The notes below the pieces were generated by a model. That model was given only the letters and a program-made list of their open reading frames with translations. It was not told the origin of the DNA and searched no databases. DNA of 64,000 nt from Clostridiales bacterium (GTDB lineage: Bacteria > Bacillota > Clostridia > Christensenellales > Aristaeellaceae). The translations under genes were made by a program, and so were the position numbers. The stretch covers positions 82,526-146,525 of the forward strand of contig SFIM01000003.1 in assembly GCA_004556155.1 (NCBI GenBank). Direction: 5' to 3'. Positions 1 through 7,693 of this stretch are shown here, one piece after another. Every line of letters begins with the position of its first letter. The stretch's first letter is position 1.

Positions 1-2
1 AC

Positions 3-668
3 GCCCTGGGCGTATTGTATGTGGTGGAAAAGGGCGGCGAGAGCATCCAAAGCCTGGCCGACCTGAAGGGCAAAACCGTCTACGCCACCGGCAAGGGCTC
101 CACGCCTGAATACAACCTGACCTACCTGCTCAAGTCCGCCGGTCTGGATATCGAAAAGGATCTGACCGTGGAATGGAAGAGCGAGCCCACCGAGGTGGTG
201 GCGCTGATGAAGACGCAGGATCAGGCCGTGGCCATGCTGCCCCAGCCCTATGTGACCGTCGCCTCCACCCAGGTGGAGGGTCTGCGCGTGGCGCTGGATC
301 TGACCGCCGAGTGGGACAAGCTGGACAACGGCAGCCGTCTGGTGACGGCGGGCATCGTGGTGCGCCGCGAGTTTGCCCAGCAGCACCCCGAAGCCGTGGA
401 GGGCTTTCTGAAGGATTACGCCGCCTCCGCCCAGTATGTAAACGAGCATGTGGACGAGGCCGCCCAGCTGATTGAAAAGTACAATATCGTCAAGGCAGCC
501 GTCGCCAAGAAGGCCCTGCCGCAGTGCAACATTGTGTGCCTGACGGGCGAGGAAATGCACAGCGCCGTCGCGGGCTATCTGCAGGTGCTTTCCGATCTGA
601 ACCCCAAGGCCGTGGGCGGCCAGCTGCCTGGAGAGGACTTCTACTACCTGAATGAAAAGGCCGAGTAA
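3..668 (+). CDS. NitT/TauT-type ABC transporter substrate-binding protein (5' partial)
   Basis: This is the C-terminal part (about 221 residues) of an extracellular solute receptor for an ABC importer. Its start and signal peptide lie before the window, and the frame is open from base 3. A 'LADLKGKTV' segment followed by 'GKGSTPEYNL' is typical of the NMT1/SsuA-like fold, where a conserved loop contacts small anionic or aromatic ligands. The stop overlaps the next permease start by 17 bases, so the three genes form a translationally coupled binding protein-permease-ATPase operon. The substrate cannot be read from the sequence; nitrate/taurine-type, sulfonate and thiamine-precursor systems all share this fold. 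Confidence 0.88.
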   Translation, partial: ALGVLYVVEKGGESIQSLADLKGKTVYATGKGSTPEYNLTYLLKSAGLDIEKDLTVEWKSEPTEVVALMKTQDQAVAMLPQPYVTVASTQVEGLRVALDLTAEWDKLDNGSRLVTAGIVVRREFAQQHPEAVEGFLKDYAASAQYVNEHVDEAAQLIEKYNIVKAAVAKKALPQCNIVCLTGEEMHSAVAGYLQVLSDLNPKAVGGQLPGEDFYYLNEKAE

Positions 669-1431
669 TCAAGGCTTACAACTGCAAAATCACTGGCTTG
701 CGCGCGTCGCCTCCGTGCTGTTCTGGCTGCTTGTCTGGCAGGCGGCGGCGATGGCGCTGCACCAGCCCCTGCTGCTCTCCTCCCCATTCCGGGTGGCGGA
801 GCGGCTTTTTGCGCTGCTGGGGGAGCGGGCGTTTTACGCCGCGCTGGGCTACAGCCTGCGGCGCATCGCGCTGGGCTTCTTTGCGGGCTTCCTGCTGGGC
901 GCGCTGCTGGCCATGCTGGCCGCGCGGCTGCCGTTGATGGAGGCCCTGCTGCGCCCGCTGATGGTTACGGTCAAGTCCGTGCCCGTGGCCAGCTTTATCA
1001 TCCTGGCGCTGATCTGGCTGTCCGCGCGGCGGCTATCGGCCTTTATCGCGTTTCTGATGGTGCTGCCCATCGCCTATGGCAACCTGCTGTCGGGGCTCAA
1101 AAGCACGCCCACGCAGCTATTGGAAATGGCGCGGCTCTATCATGTATCCTGGGGACGGCGGCTGCTGTATATCCAGCTGCCCCACATCAAGCCCCATTTG
1201 CTCAGCGCGCTGACGCTGGCGCTGGGCATGAGCTGGAAGGCTGGCGTGGCGGCTGAGGTAATCGGCATTCCCACCGGCTCCATCGGCGAACAGCTGTACC
1301 AATCCAAGGTTTACTTTGACCTGACAAGCCTGTATGCCTGGACGGTGGCCATTGTGCTGGTCAGCGTGCTGTTTGAAAAGGCCGTGCTGCTGGCGGTGCG
1401 GCTGCTGTATGGAAGGCTGGAGCGGCTATGA
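652..1431 (+). CDS. NitT/TauT-type ABC transporter permease
   Basis: This 259-residue integral membrane subunit has about six hydrophobic segments and resembles SsuC/TauC permeases (BPD_transp_1 family). An EAA-like cytoplasmic loop, 'EMARLYHVSWGRR...QLPH', lies near residues 157-180 and is where the ATPase docks. The ATG at 652 lies inside the end of the binding-protein gene, and the stop overlaps the ATPase start as ATGA, so expression is tightly coupled. Length is normal for the family. The partner genes on both sides make the role secure even though the cargo is unknown. Confidence 0.92.
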   Translation: MKRPSNQGLQLQNHWLARVASVLFWLLVWQAAAMALHQPLLLSSPFRVAERLFALLGERAFYAALGYSLRRIALGFFAGFLLGALLAMLAARLPLMEALLRPLMVTVKSVPVASFIILALIWLSARRLSAFIAFLMVLPIAYGNLLSGLKSTPTQLLEMARLYHVSWGRRLLYIQLPHIKPHLLSALTLALGMSWKAGVAAEVIGIPTGSIGEQLYQSKVYFDLTSLYAWTVAIVLVSVLFEKAVLLAVRLLYGRLERL

Positions 1432-2012
1432 GCATTACGCTGTCAAATATCTGTAAGGCCTATGGCGAACGCCGCGTGCTGCGCGGCGTAACGCTGGATA
1501 TTCCGCAGGGCGTAACCTGCCTGATGGGCCCCTCCGGCTGTGGCAAAACCACGCTGCTGCGCATCCTGACCGGCCTGGAAGCACCCGACTGCGGCGAAAT
1601 CACGGGCGTGCCCGCGCGCATCGCCATGGTGTTTCAGGAGGATCGGCTGGTGGATTCCCTCACTGTGCGCGCCAACCTGCGCCTGGCGCTGGGGGCTGGC
1701 TACGATCCTGCCGACGCGCAGGCATTGTTAAATGAGCTGGATCTGCCTGACGCGCTGCGCCGCACAGTGGGCGCGCTGTCCGGCGGCATGAAGCGCCGCG
1801 TTGCCCTGGCCCGAGCGCTGCTGTACGATGCGCCTCTGCTGGTGCTGGACGAGCCCTTCAAAGGGCTGGATGAAACCACTGCCCGCCAATGCATGGACGC
1901 GCTTGCCCGCCGCGCCGCCGGCCGCGCCGTGCTGCTGGTCACGCACGACGCGCAGGAGGGCGATTATCTGCATGCGCGAACGCTGCAAATGGAAAAGCTG
2001 CAAAGGGTATAG
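1428..2012 (+). CDS. NitT/TauT-type ABC transporter ATP-binding protein
   Basis: This is the ATPase subunit that energises the importer. Walker A 'GPSGCGKTT' is at about residues 34-42, the Q-loop at 'MVFQEDRL', the signature 'LSGGMKRR' near 117, Walker B 'LLVLDEP' near 136, and the switch histidine in 'LLVTHD' near 172. At 194 residues it is shorter than the usual 240-260 of this family, because the C-terminal segment after the H-loop is trimmed; all catalytic motifs are present, so it should work. It starts within the permease stop (ATGA overlap). No downstream gene of the operon was seen. Confidence 0.92.
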   Translation: MSITLSNICKAYGERRVLRGVTLDIPQGVTCLMGPSGCGKTTLLRILTGLEAPDCGEITGVPARIAMVFQEDRLVDSLTVRANLRLALGAGYDPADAQALLNELDLPDALRRTVGALSGGMKRRVALARALLYDAPLLVLDEPFKGLDETTARQCMDALARRAAGRAVLLVTHDAQEGDYLHARTLQMEKLQRV

Positions 2013-2118
2013 CATCTCCGAAGGGCACAATATATATCCGCTCAACACAAAATGCCGATTGCGGCAAAATGCAGGCATAAAGGCTAATCCTTTTAACAAA
2101 TTAAACGGAGGCCATCAG

Positions 2119-2701
2119 ATGAAAAAGTGGATTTGCCTGTGCCTGATCATGCTGCTGTGCGCGGCTGCCTGCGCCATGCTGGCCGAGGACGAAGCGCTGC
2201 CTGCCAACAACGAGCCGCCGGTGGAAAAACCTGACGCACGGGAGGTTTGAAGCCGTTGGGCCGATCGAAGAAAAGACCGTCGCCCTGCCGGACGGTACAG
2301 AACGCGTGGAGCAGTATCAAAACGCCTACTGCACGGCGTGCCATGAGCTGGCACGCGTAATGATTTCCCCCGCCGTGGAGGATACCCTGCATACCGGATA
2401 CGGCGAGGCCGTGCCCAGCGCCTGCGAGCATCCACTCTATGAGGTGAGCGGCCCTGTGCTGGATGATACCTATGTGGACCTGGACAGCATGCACCTGCAC
2501 GCCGCATCCCAATCCGCCTTCTGCGTATCCTGCGGGCGCGAAATCCTGATGTTGCTTGCGCCTTCAGCGGTTGAGTCCCATGCTTGGGCGGCATATACCG
2601 ATGTGCATGTGAGCGATCTGGAGCACTTCTATTGTGAGCGCTGCGAGCTGTGCGGCGCGGTGGCATATTACTCCCGGCCGTGCTACGGCTATCACGAATA
2701 A
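2119..2701 (+). pseudogene. Small secreted cysteine-pair protein, paralogue 1 (single frameshift)
   Basis: The first member of a three-gene tandem family. It begins with a signal peptide (MKKWICLCLIMLLC...MLA) after a good AAACGGAGG ribosome site. The reading frame ends at 2250 after 'KPDAREV', but the next frame carries the rest of the protein ('FEAVGPIEE' then 'QYQNAYCTAC', 'FCVSCGRE', 'YCERCELCG'). Removing one base near 2245 restores a single protein of about 193 residues matching paralogue 2 ('FQVIGSMEA...LKNAYCLRC'). It is either a recent frameshift or an assembly error. The CxxC pairs suggest metal binding or disulfides outside the cell. No known family was recognised. Confidence 0.7.
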
Positions 2702-2712
2702 CGCGCTTTCGG

Positions 2713-2740
2713 CGGGCTGCCCGGACAGGCGGCCCGTTTT
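2713..2740 (+). terminator. Rho-independent terminator
   Basis: A nine-pair GC stem (2713-2721 with 2728-2736, one G-T wobble) is followed by TTTT. It sits right after the stop of the first cysteine-pair gene. Confidence 0.6.
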
Positions 2741-2770
2741 GCTATCCAAAAAATAAAATAGCGACAGCCG

Positions 2771-2799
2771 TTGACATTGCATGCACAATATGGCAATAT
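2771..2799 (+). promoter_or_regulatory. Candidate promoter of secreted cysteine-pair paralogue 2
   Basis: TTGACA at 2771-2776 and CAATAT at 2794-2799 are 17 bases apart. The -10 is weak, but the stretch is AT-rich and lies about 65 bases before the gene. Confidence 0.45.
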
Positions 2800-2865
2800 A
2801 TAGACACCACGATACATTCTTTGCTTGCTCCGTTCCTCGCCGACTGACAAAAGAAGGGAAACGCC

Positions 2866-3297
2866 ATGAAAAAGTGGATATGTCTGGGGCTTGTTTGCGT
2901 GCTGCTGAGCCTGCTTGCCTGCGCGGGCATGGCCGAGTCGCCTACCGAAGTGGAGGACGCCGAAATGTCCAGCTTCCGGGCGCTGGCCGAGACTTATGTA
3001 CCCATGGCCGTGGAGGATTGCCCCGACCACACCGTGTTCCAGGTGATCGGCTCCATGGAGGCACAACAGCTCAAAAACGCCTACTGCCTGCGCTGCAATA
3101 ACGCCATCCGCACCATTTGGGGCGGAGCCTCGTACAAATTGAGCGATTCCGCCTGCCCGCACACCCTGTATATGATTCAGGATCCGTATGAGGATCAGCT
3201 GGTTCCCGCCAACGATTACACCCACCTGCAGGGCCAGGCGCACACCGCCCTCTGCGCGGATGCGACCGGAGCGAAAAGTATTAAAGGATGGTGCTGA
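2866..3297 (+). CDS. Small secreted cysteine-pair protein, paralogue 2
   Basis: A 143-residue exported protein of unknown function. The signal peptide begins MKKWICLGLV, almost identical to paralogue 1, and ends near 'AGMAES'; 'LLAC' could also serve as a weak lipobox. The mature part has one CxxC ('YCLRC') and then matches paralogue 1 through 'HLQGQAHTALC', where paralogue 1 reads 'HAASQSAFCVSC'. After that it diverges and stops with '...IKGWC', so the second cysteine region is missing. It may be a natural short form or a 3'-truncated copy. The next paralogue begins only a few bases later. Confidence 0.65.
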   Translation: MKKWICLGLVCVLLSLLACAGMAESPTEVEDAEMSSFRALAETYVPMAVEDCPDHTVFQVIGSMEAQQLKNAYCLRCNNAIRTIWGGASYKLSDSACPHTLYMIQDPYEDQLVPANDYTHLQGQAHTALCADATGAKSIKGWC

Positions 3298-3302
3298 CAC
3301 GT

Positions 3303-3752
3303 ATGAAAAAACTGCTTTGCATGTGCCTGCTTGTGCTGCTGTGCCTGTCCGGTACGGCGCAGGGGCAGCCCGCCTTGAACGAGCCGGTGTATTTGATGGT
3401 TCAGGGGCAGCTGATGGAGCAGCTGCAAGTGCTGCACAGCGGCCCACGAACCTGCACGCATCCCAGCTTTTCGTTTGAAAAGCAGGAAGCGCCGGATGAG
3501 CTGCTCTGCCTGCCGCTGTCCAATTTCTATCATCGCATCGTCACGCCCTGCGTGGCCGTCTGCACCCTGTGCGGGCAGCATCGCGTGGCTGCGGCGGCAA
3601 GCGAATCCCGCCAGCCCCATGATATGCAGCCGTCAGGGGATGTGCATATCAGCGCAGCCTGTCATATCTATTATGAAGCATGCGCCTGCGGCGAAACCGA
3701 CAGCTATGTCCTTGCCTGCGGCGAAAAAATCCCACAGGGCAATGCACCGTAA
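3303..3752 (+). CDS. Small secreted cysteine-rich protein, paralogue 3
   Basis: A 149-residue exported protein of unknown function. The ATG at 3303 is chosen because it gives a clean signal peptide (MKKLLCMCLLVLLCL...); an upstream in-frame ATG at 3288 abuts the AAAGGA site too closely. The mature chain is more diverged than the other two but keeps the layout: an early 'CTHP', then 'CVAVCTLCG', then 'ACHIYYEACACG'. The multiple CxC/CxxC motifs suggest zinc binding or disulfide cross-links. A strong terminator follows, closing the three-gene array. The ligand and role are unknown. Confidence 0.65.
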   Translation: MKKLLCMCLLVLLCLSGTAQGQPALNEPVYLMVQGQLMEQLQVLHSGPRTCTHPSFSFEKQEAPDELLCLPLSNFYHRIVTPCVAVCTLCGQHRVAAAASESRQPHDMQPSGDVHISAACHIYYEACACGETDSYVLACGEKIPQGNAP

Positions 3753-3763
3753 ACCGCAATCTG

Positions 3764-3790
3764 AGAGGGAGCTTCGGCTCCCTCTTTTTT
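3764..3790 (+). terminator. Rho-independent terminator
   Basis: A nine-pair stem with a TTCG tetraloop (loop at 3773-3776) is followed by six T. It ends the secreted cysteine-pair array. Confidence 0.9.
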
Positions 3791-3896
3791 GCACTTGCCA
3801 TCCAATATCCGCATCTTGTTTTCATCCACAGGATATGCTAAAATCATTTTATCCATCCTGCCGGCCAAGCGCGGCACAAATGAAAGGAGCTTTCCC

Positions 3897-4949
3897 ATGA
3901 TCAAGGTAGGCGTTATCGGCTGCGGCACCATTGCCAACGCGGCGCACATCCCCTCCTATATGAAAAACGCGGATGTGGAGATCAAGTATTTTTGCGACAT
4001 CATTCCGGAGCGCGCACAGGCGGCCGTTGAAAAATATGGCTGCGGCGTTGCCGTGACGAATTATCACGACGTTATCAACGATCCGGAAATTGACGCCATC
4101 TCGGTGTGCACCCCCAATCGGATGCATCCCGTGATCACCATTGACGCGCTGCGCGCTGGCAAAAACGTGCTGTGCGAAAAGCCCGCCGCCCGCACCTATG
4201 CCGAGGTGGAGCAAATGGTGCAGGCTCAGCGCGAAACGGGCAAGATCCTGGTCATCGGCGTGGTCAACCGCTTTAACGACAGCGTGCGCAAGATCAAGCA
4301 GTATATCGACGAGGGGCGCCTGGGCACGGTGCACCATGTATACGTCAGCTTCCGCCAGCATCGCAGCATTCCGGGGCTGGGCGGCGCGTTTACCACCAAG
4401 GAAATCGCCGGCGGCGGCGTGCTGATCGACTGGGGCGTGCATTATCTGGATATCGTGATGTACTGCTGCGGCGATCCCAAGGCCGTTACCGTCAGCGGCG
4501 AAACCTTCAGCAAGCTGGGACGCGACATCAAGGGCTATACCTACCGCAAGATGTGGGCCGGCCCGCCCAAGCTGGACGGCGTGTTCGACGTGGAGGAATC
4601 CGTCACCGGCCTGGTGCGCACCGAGGGCCCCGTCATCACCCTGAACGGCGCCTGGGCGCAGAACATTGACGAAAAGGAATGCTACATCGATTTCATGGGC
4701 GACAAGGCAGGCATTCGCCTGCAATATGGCGGCAAATTTACCCTGTATACCGCCGAGTACGGCGCGCTGGTCAATTACACCCCCGACTTTGAAATGACCG
4801 ATATGTTCGCCAACGAAATCAACGCCTTTGTGGACTATGTGCAGCATGGCACGCCCATGCCCAGCAAGGTGGAAACCGTGGCTGTCACCGCGCAGCTGAT
4901 GCAGGCGCTCTACGATTCCGCCGCCGCCCACCGCGAAGTGGTGCTGTAA
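3897..4949 (+). CDS. Gfo/Idh/MocA family NAD(P)-dependent oxidoreductase
   Basis: A 350-residue cytosolic dehydrogenase of the glucose-fructose oxidoreductase/inositol dehydrogenase family, which oxidises sugars, inositols or related polyols with NAD(P). The N-terminal Rossmann motif 'GVIGCGTIANAAH' spans residues 5-17, and the 'LCEKPAA' motif near residue 97 supplies the usual catalytic lysine region. The later 'GGGVLIDWGVHYLDI' is the substrate-domain histidine region. The ATG at 3897 follows AAAGGAG with good spacing; the longer open frame upstream has no support. It stands alone between two terminators, so the substrate cannot be inferred. Confidence 0.92.
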   Translation: MIKVGVIGCGTIANAAHIPSYMKNADVEIKYFCDIIPERAQAAVEKYGCGVAVTNYHDVINDPEIDAISVCTPNRMHPVITIDALRAGKNVLCEKPAARTYAEVEQMVQAQRETGKILVIGVVNRFNDSVRKIKQYIDEGRLGTVHHVYVSFRQHRSIPGLGGAFTTKEIAGGGVLIDWGVHYLDIVMYCCGDPKAVTVSGETFSKLGRDIKGYTYRKMWAGPPKLDGVFDVEESVTGLVRTEGPVITLNGAWAQNIDEKECYIDFMGDKAGIRLQYGGKFTLYTAEYGALVNYTPDFEMTDMFANEINAFVDYVQHGTPMPSKVETVAVTAQLMQALYDSAAAHREVVL

Positions 4950-4961
4950 AAGAATAATTAC

Positions 4962-5000
4962 GCCGGGAGAGCGAGCCAGTCCCCTCCCCCGGCTTTTTTT
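4962..5000 (+). terminator. Rho-independent terminator
   Basis: A GCCGGG/CCCGGC stem (4962-4967 with 4988-4993) is followed by a run of seven T, right after the oxidoreductase gene. Confidence 0.8.
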
Positions 5001-5128
5001 ACTTTATAAGAAAGCCAAAGAAATCGAAATGTCATTTAATGGATAAAATGATAAAAATTACAAATTTTATGCACAAAATCTCCTTTGCGGCGGTCAACAA
5101 TACAACAAAACCGAAAAGGAGAATTGTT

Positions 5129-5617
5129 ATGAAAAAAGTACTGGCTCTCGTTCTCTCGCTCGTTCTGATGCTTGGCGGCAGCGCCGCTGCCTTGGCGGAA
5201 ACCGCGCAGTCCATCCCGCCGCTCAGCCAGATCTCGTCCAATCCCAATTCCGCCACGTTTACCTGGCGCAGCGATGTATCGACGCAGGATGTGGAGAAGA
5301 AGGAGATTTGCTATACTGAAATTGGTATTACTAAAAGAAGTTCGACTTCTGTTTCGATTTATCAAATTACAGAAACAAATGCAAAAGCTGCAGCAATTCA
5401 AGGCTGGATGTTTGTACAACGCTGGAATAACAACAAATGGGAAAAATATGCAACATGTGAATTCAATAAAGGCAATACAACATTATGTGAAACTGCATAT
5501 ACTGTTTCCGTAGAAAGCGGTTATTATTATCGGTTAGCCGTAACTCATCTTGCTGTTTTTGTTGATAGTGACAATTCATCCCGCAACACTTATAGCCAGT
5601 CAGTCTATGTTAACTAA
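5129..5617 (+). CDS. Secreted protein of unknown function with AT-rich mature region
   Basis: A 162-residue exported protein. A clear signal peptide (MKKVLALVLSLVLML...ALA) follows AAAAGGAG. The mature part is rich in Ser, Thr, Asn and aromatic residues ('WNNNKWEKY', 'SGYYYRLAV'), suggesting a beta-sandwich; no family was recognised. The first 170 or so bases share the GC-rich composition of the window, but from about 5300 the DNA becomes strongly AT-rich, and this continues through the 3' half of the convergent anti-sigma gene. The two stops overlap by eight bases. The composition break suggests that the mature domain was imported. Confidence 0.7.
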   Translation: MKKVLALVLSLVLMLGGSAAALAETAQSIPPLSQISSNPNSATFTWRSDVSTQDVEKKEICYTEIGITKRSSTSVSIYQITETNAKAAAIQGWMFVQRWNNNKWEKYATCEFNKGNTTLCETAYTVSVESGYYYRLAVTHLAVFVDSDNSSRNTYSQSVYVN

Positions 5618-6386
5618 GCTTGAATAATGCAAGGCTTTGAAGCACTGTGCAAAAAGTTGATAAGTCAAGTGAGGTATTAATCCGAATTGAGTAGTCATCG
5701 TAGAAAAGATAAGCGTTTGCACCGTCTTCTGATTCGCAAACAAAGACGTCGCCTACGTTTGAAGAAACTATGCGATAATTGGTTGCAAAAGAAGAAGAAA
5801 TAGCATTAGTACTATCGTGAGCATAAATAAGTATTGTAATATTATCATTACTATTGCAATATATAATAGATAATACAGGCTTTTCATCTAATATAACATC
5901 CGCAGAGATACTGCTCAGCTTCAAATCACCGCTGTCTTTCAGATAAATTACCGGTAAATTAACATGTTGCACTGTTTCTTCTAAAGTGGAAAATTTTGTA
6001 CTCTCTGTAATTTCCACTTTATCAGGATCAATATTCAACGGCTCCGGAAACGTAATCCCCAGGTGCAGCTGATCGTTGATCCAGATGACAGCGCGGCGGA
6101 CAACGTTGTTGGCACTGCTGACGGTGACGGGCGCGAGGGCGCTATACAAAAAAGATACCACCATGAGGCATACTGCCGCTGCGGCGATGATCACGACGCG
6201 GCGCAGAATGCCTTTTCTTTTTGTGGTTTGGCCTTCGGGGACCTCCGTCTGCTGGAATTGGCGGGCCATATACTGCTGGAAAGCGCGCTGCTTAATTTCT
6301 TCGATATGCTCGGGCGAGGGATTGTAAGGCGCGTCGTCCATATGCCGGATCTGGTCTTCCAGGGCTTTACGATCATTTCGCTTCAT
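5610..6386 (-). CDS. Anti-sigma factor-like membrane protein
   Basis: A 258-residue single-pass membrane protein directly after an ECF sigma gene, with starts and stops overlapping by 14 bases. Residues 1-60 are charged and cytoplasmic, a membrane segment (VVIIAAAAVCLMVVSFLY) lies near residues 64-82, and the rest is extracellular. This is the usual layout of anti-sigma factors that hold the sigma until an outside signal arrives; the outer part resembles DUF4367-like sensor domains only loosely. DNA for residues after about 109 is AT-rich, unlike the N-terminal half. Function is inferred from position and topology. Confidence 0.72.
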   Translation of the reverse strand: MKRNDRKALEDQIRHMDDAPYNPSPEHIEEIKQRAFQQYMARQFQQTEVPEGQTTKRKGILRRVVIIAAAAVCLMVVSFLYSALAPVTVSSANNVVRRAVIWINDQLHLGITFPEPLNIDPDKVEITESTKFSTLEETVQHVNLPVIYLKDSGDLKLSSISADVILDEKPVLSIIYCNSNDNITILIYAHDSTNAISSSFATNYRIVSSNVGDVFVCESEDGANAYLFYDDYSIRINTSLDLSTFCTVLQSLALFKLS

Positions 6387-6927
6387 GGCGGCTCCTTTCT
6401 AACTCGCGCTGCAGGGATTTTAGCGTGCGCTTGTAGCGGGAGTGTACGGTATAAAGGTTCATCTTAAGCAGCTTGCCAATTTGTTTAAAGCTCAGATTAT
6501 CCACAATTCGCATCAGCACGATCTCTTTGGCCGGGGAAGGCAGGCGATCGACGGCTTCGCGCACCTGCTGACGATTTTCCTTGGTGATATATTGGGATTC
6601 TGCACTGTTGGATGCGATGCTGCCGCTGCGTTCCAGCATGGTTTCGATGGCGGCTCTGCGGACGGTGTTTTTCTGATAATAATCCAGCGCTTCGTGGCGC
6701 ACAATGGCATACAGCCAGGAGAACAATTTGTCAGGATCCTTGAGCTTATGCAATTTTTCAGCGGCAATAACCAGGGATTCGGAAATTACATCGTCCGTAT
6801 CATCTTTGTTTTTGAGGATTTCATATGCAATTTGAAACAGCGTATTCATTTGCCGCTGCGAAATACGGGCCATCATCCATTCCCAGCGTGCTTCCGGTTT
6901 TTCCGGCAGCCCAATATGCCCCAACAT
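6373..6927 (-). CDS. ECF-type RNA polymerase sigma-70 factor
   Basis: A 184-residue sigma factor of the extracytoplasmic-function type. Region 2 is visible at about residues 27-90 ('DDTDDVISESLVIAAEKL', 'FSWLYAIVRHEALDYY') and region 4 at about 125-175 ('LPSPAKEIVLMRIVDNLS', 'QIGKLLKMNLYTVHSRYKR', a helix-turn-helix for the -35 element). The ATG follows AAAGGAC. The overlapping downstream membrane protein is its probable anti-sigma factor. Targets are unknown; the convergent secreted protein at 5129 is a possible member of the same system. Confidence 0.9.
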   Translation of the reverse strand: MLGHIGLPEKPEARWEWMMARISQRQMNTLFQIAYEILKNKDDTDDVISESLVIAAEKLHKLKDPDKLFSWLYAIVRHEALDYYQKNTVRRAAIETMLERSGSIASNSAESQYITKENRQQVREAVDRLPSPAKEIVLMRIVDNLSFKQIGKLLKMNLYTVHSRYKRTLKSLQRELERSRHEAK

Positions 6928-7004
6928 AACATCCGTCCTTTTGTAAAAGATAGCGCAATTATAGCATTTGCTTCCTATATTTTACTGCGGGTTTTGCCGG
7001 ATGC

Positions 7005-7030
7005 AAAAAAAGACCGCCATGGGCGGCCTC
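7005..7030 (-). terminator. Rho-independent terminator (reverse strand)
   Basis: On the reverse strand a GGCCGCC/GGCGGTC stem with a CAT loop is followed by seven T. It ends the spore-protein transcript. Confidence 0.85.
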
Positions 7031-7055
7031 TTGATTTTAACGAGGGAGCGGGCAA

Positions 7056-7304
7056 TTACTTGCCGCTCATCTGGCGTTCCTGCTGCTCGATCATGCGCTT
7101 TACCATATAGCCGCCGATGTAGCCGGCCTGGCGGGAAGGCAGATCGCCGTTGTAGCCCTGCTTGAGGTTGATGCCCAGCTCACTGGCGATTTCAAACTTC
7201 ATGTTGTCCAGCGCGGCGCGGGCTTCGGGCACGTTGGGGGTATTGGTGTTGGTGCTGCCATTCTTCTGGCCCTGAGCGGGGTTCTGATTCTGCTGATTAT
7301 ACAT
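7056..7304 (-). CDS. Alpha/beta-type small acid-soluble spore protein
   Basis: An 82-residue DNA-coating protein made in the developing forespore. It carries the two family signatures: 'ALDNMKFEIASELGI', which contains the site cut by the germination protease GPR, and 'GDLPSRQAGYIGGYMVK', the C-terminal DNA-binding helix. The Gln/Asn-rich N-terminal tail is variable in the family. It lies in tandem with a close paralogue upstream, which suggests duplication and a shared forespore (sigma-G) programme. It is strong evidence that the organism sporulates or descends from a spore former. Confidence 0.96.
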   Translation of the reverse strand: MYNQQNQNPAQGQKNGSTNTNTPNVPEARAALDNMKFEIASELGINLKQGYNGDLPSRQAGYIGGYMVKRMIEQQERQMSGK

Positions 7305-7341
7305 TGCTTTCTCTCCCTGTGGGCGCGGCGCGCCCGTTTTT

Positions 7342-7551
7342 TTATTTGCCTGCCATCTGCTTTTCCGCCTGCTCGATCAGGCGACGAACCATGTAGCCGC
7401 CGACGTAGCCGTTCTCGCGGCTGGTAAGGTCGCCGTTGTAGCCCTGCTTGAAGTTGATGCCCAGTTCACGGGCGATTTCAAACTTCATGTTGTCCAGCGC
7501 GGCGCGCGCCTCGGGCACATTGACCTTCTGCTGAGAGGAATTCTGGTTCAT
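7342..7551 (-). CDS. Alpha/beta-type small acid-soluble spore protein
   Basis: A 69-residue paralogue of the neighbouring spore protein. It has the same GPR-site segment 'NMKFEIARELGI' and DNA-binding segment 'GDLTSRENGYVGGYMV', with a shorter N-terminal tail. An AGGAGGTG ribosome site precedes the ATG. A GC palindrome (GGGCGCG/CGCGCCC, about 7320-7335) separates it from the second copy but has no T run on this strand, so the two genes could be read together. Expression should be limited to the forespore; no promoter was assigned. Confidence 0.95.
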   Translation of the reverse strand: MNQNSSQQKVNVPEARAALDNMKFEIARELGINFKQGYNGDLTSRENGYVGGYMVRRLIEQAEKQMAGK

Positions 7552-7645
7552 TGCTGTTTCACCTCCTCAACTGGTTTCACGGCTATTTTGACCATCTGCA
7601 CGCAAAATACACTGGCAGTTTGTGCAAAAAGGCGAAAAGATCGGA

Positions 7646-7658
7646 AATGTTCGCAATT
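7646..7658 (-). promoter_or_regulatory. PurR box-like site (upstream, one mismatch)
   Basis: Read on the reverse strand the site is AATTGCGAACATT, one base off the Bacillus PurR box consensus AWWWCCGAACWWT. It faces the better box at 7699-7711, 40 bases away. Confidence 0.5.
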
Positions 7659-7693
7659 TATAGAAAATTAAAAGTTTTGTCGCCTTTTGTCTC

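Noticed and set aside
7315..7343. GC hairpin with T run between the two spore genes as a terminator
   Set aside because: The T run lies on the forward strand side, where no gene ends; on the coding strand it lacks a T tract.
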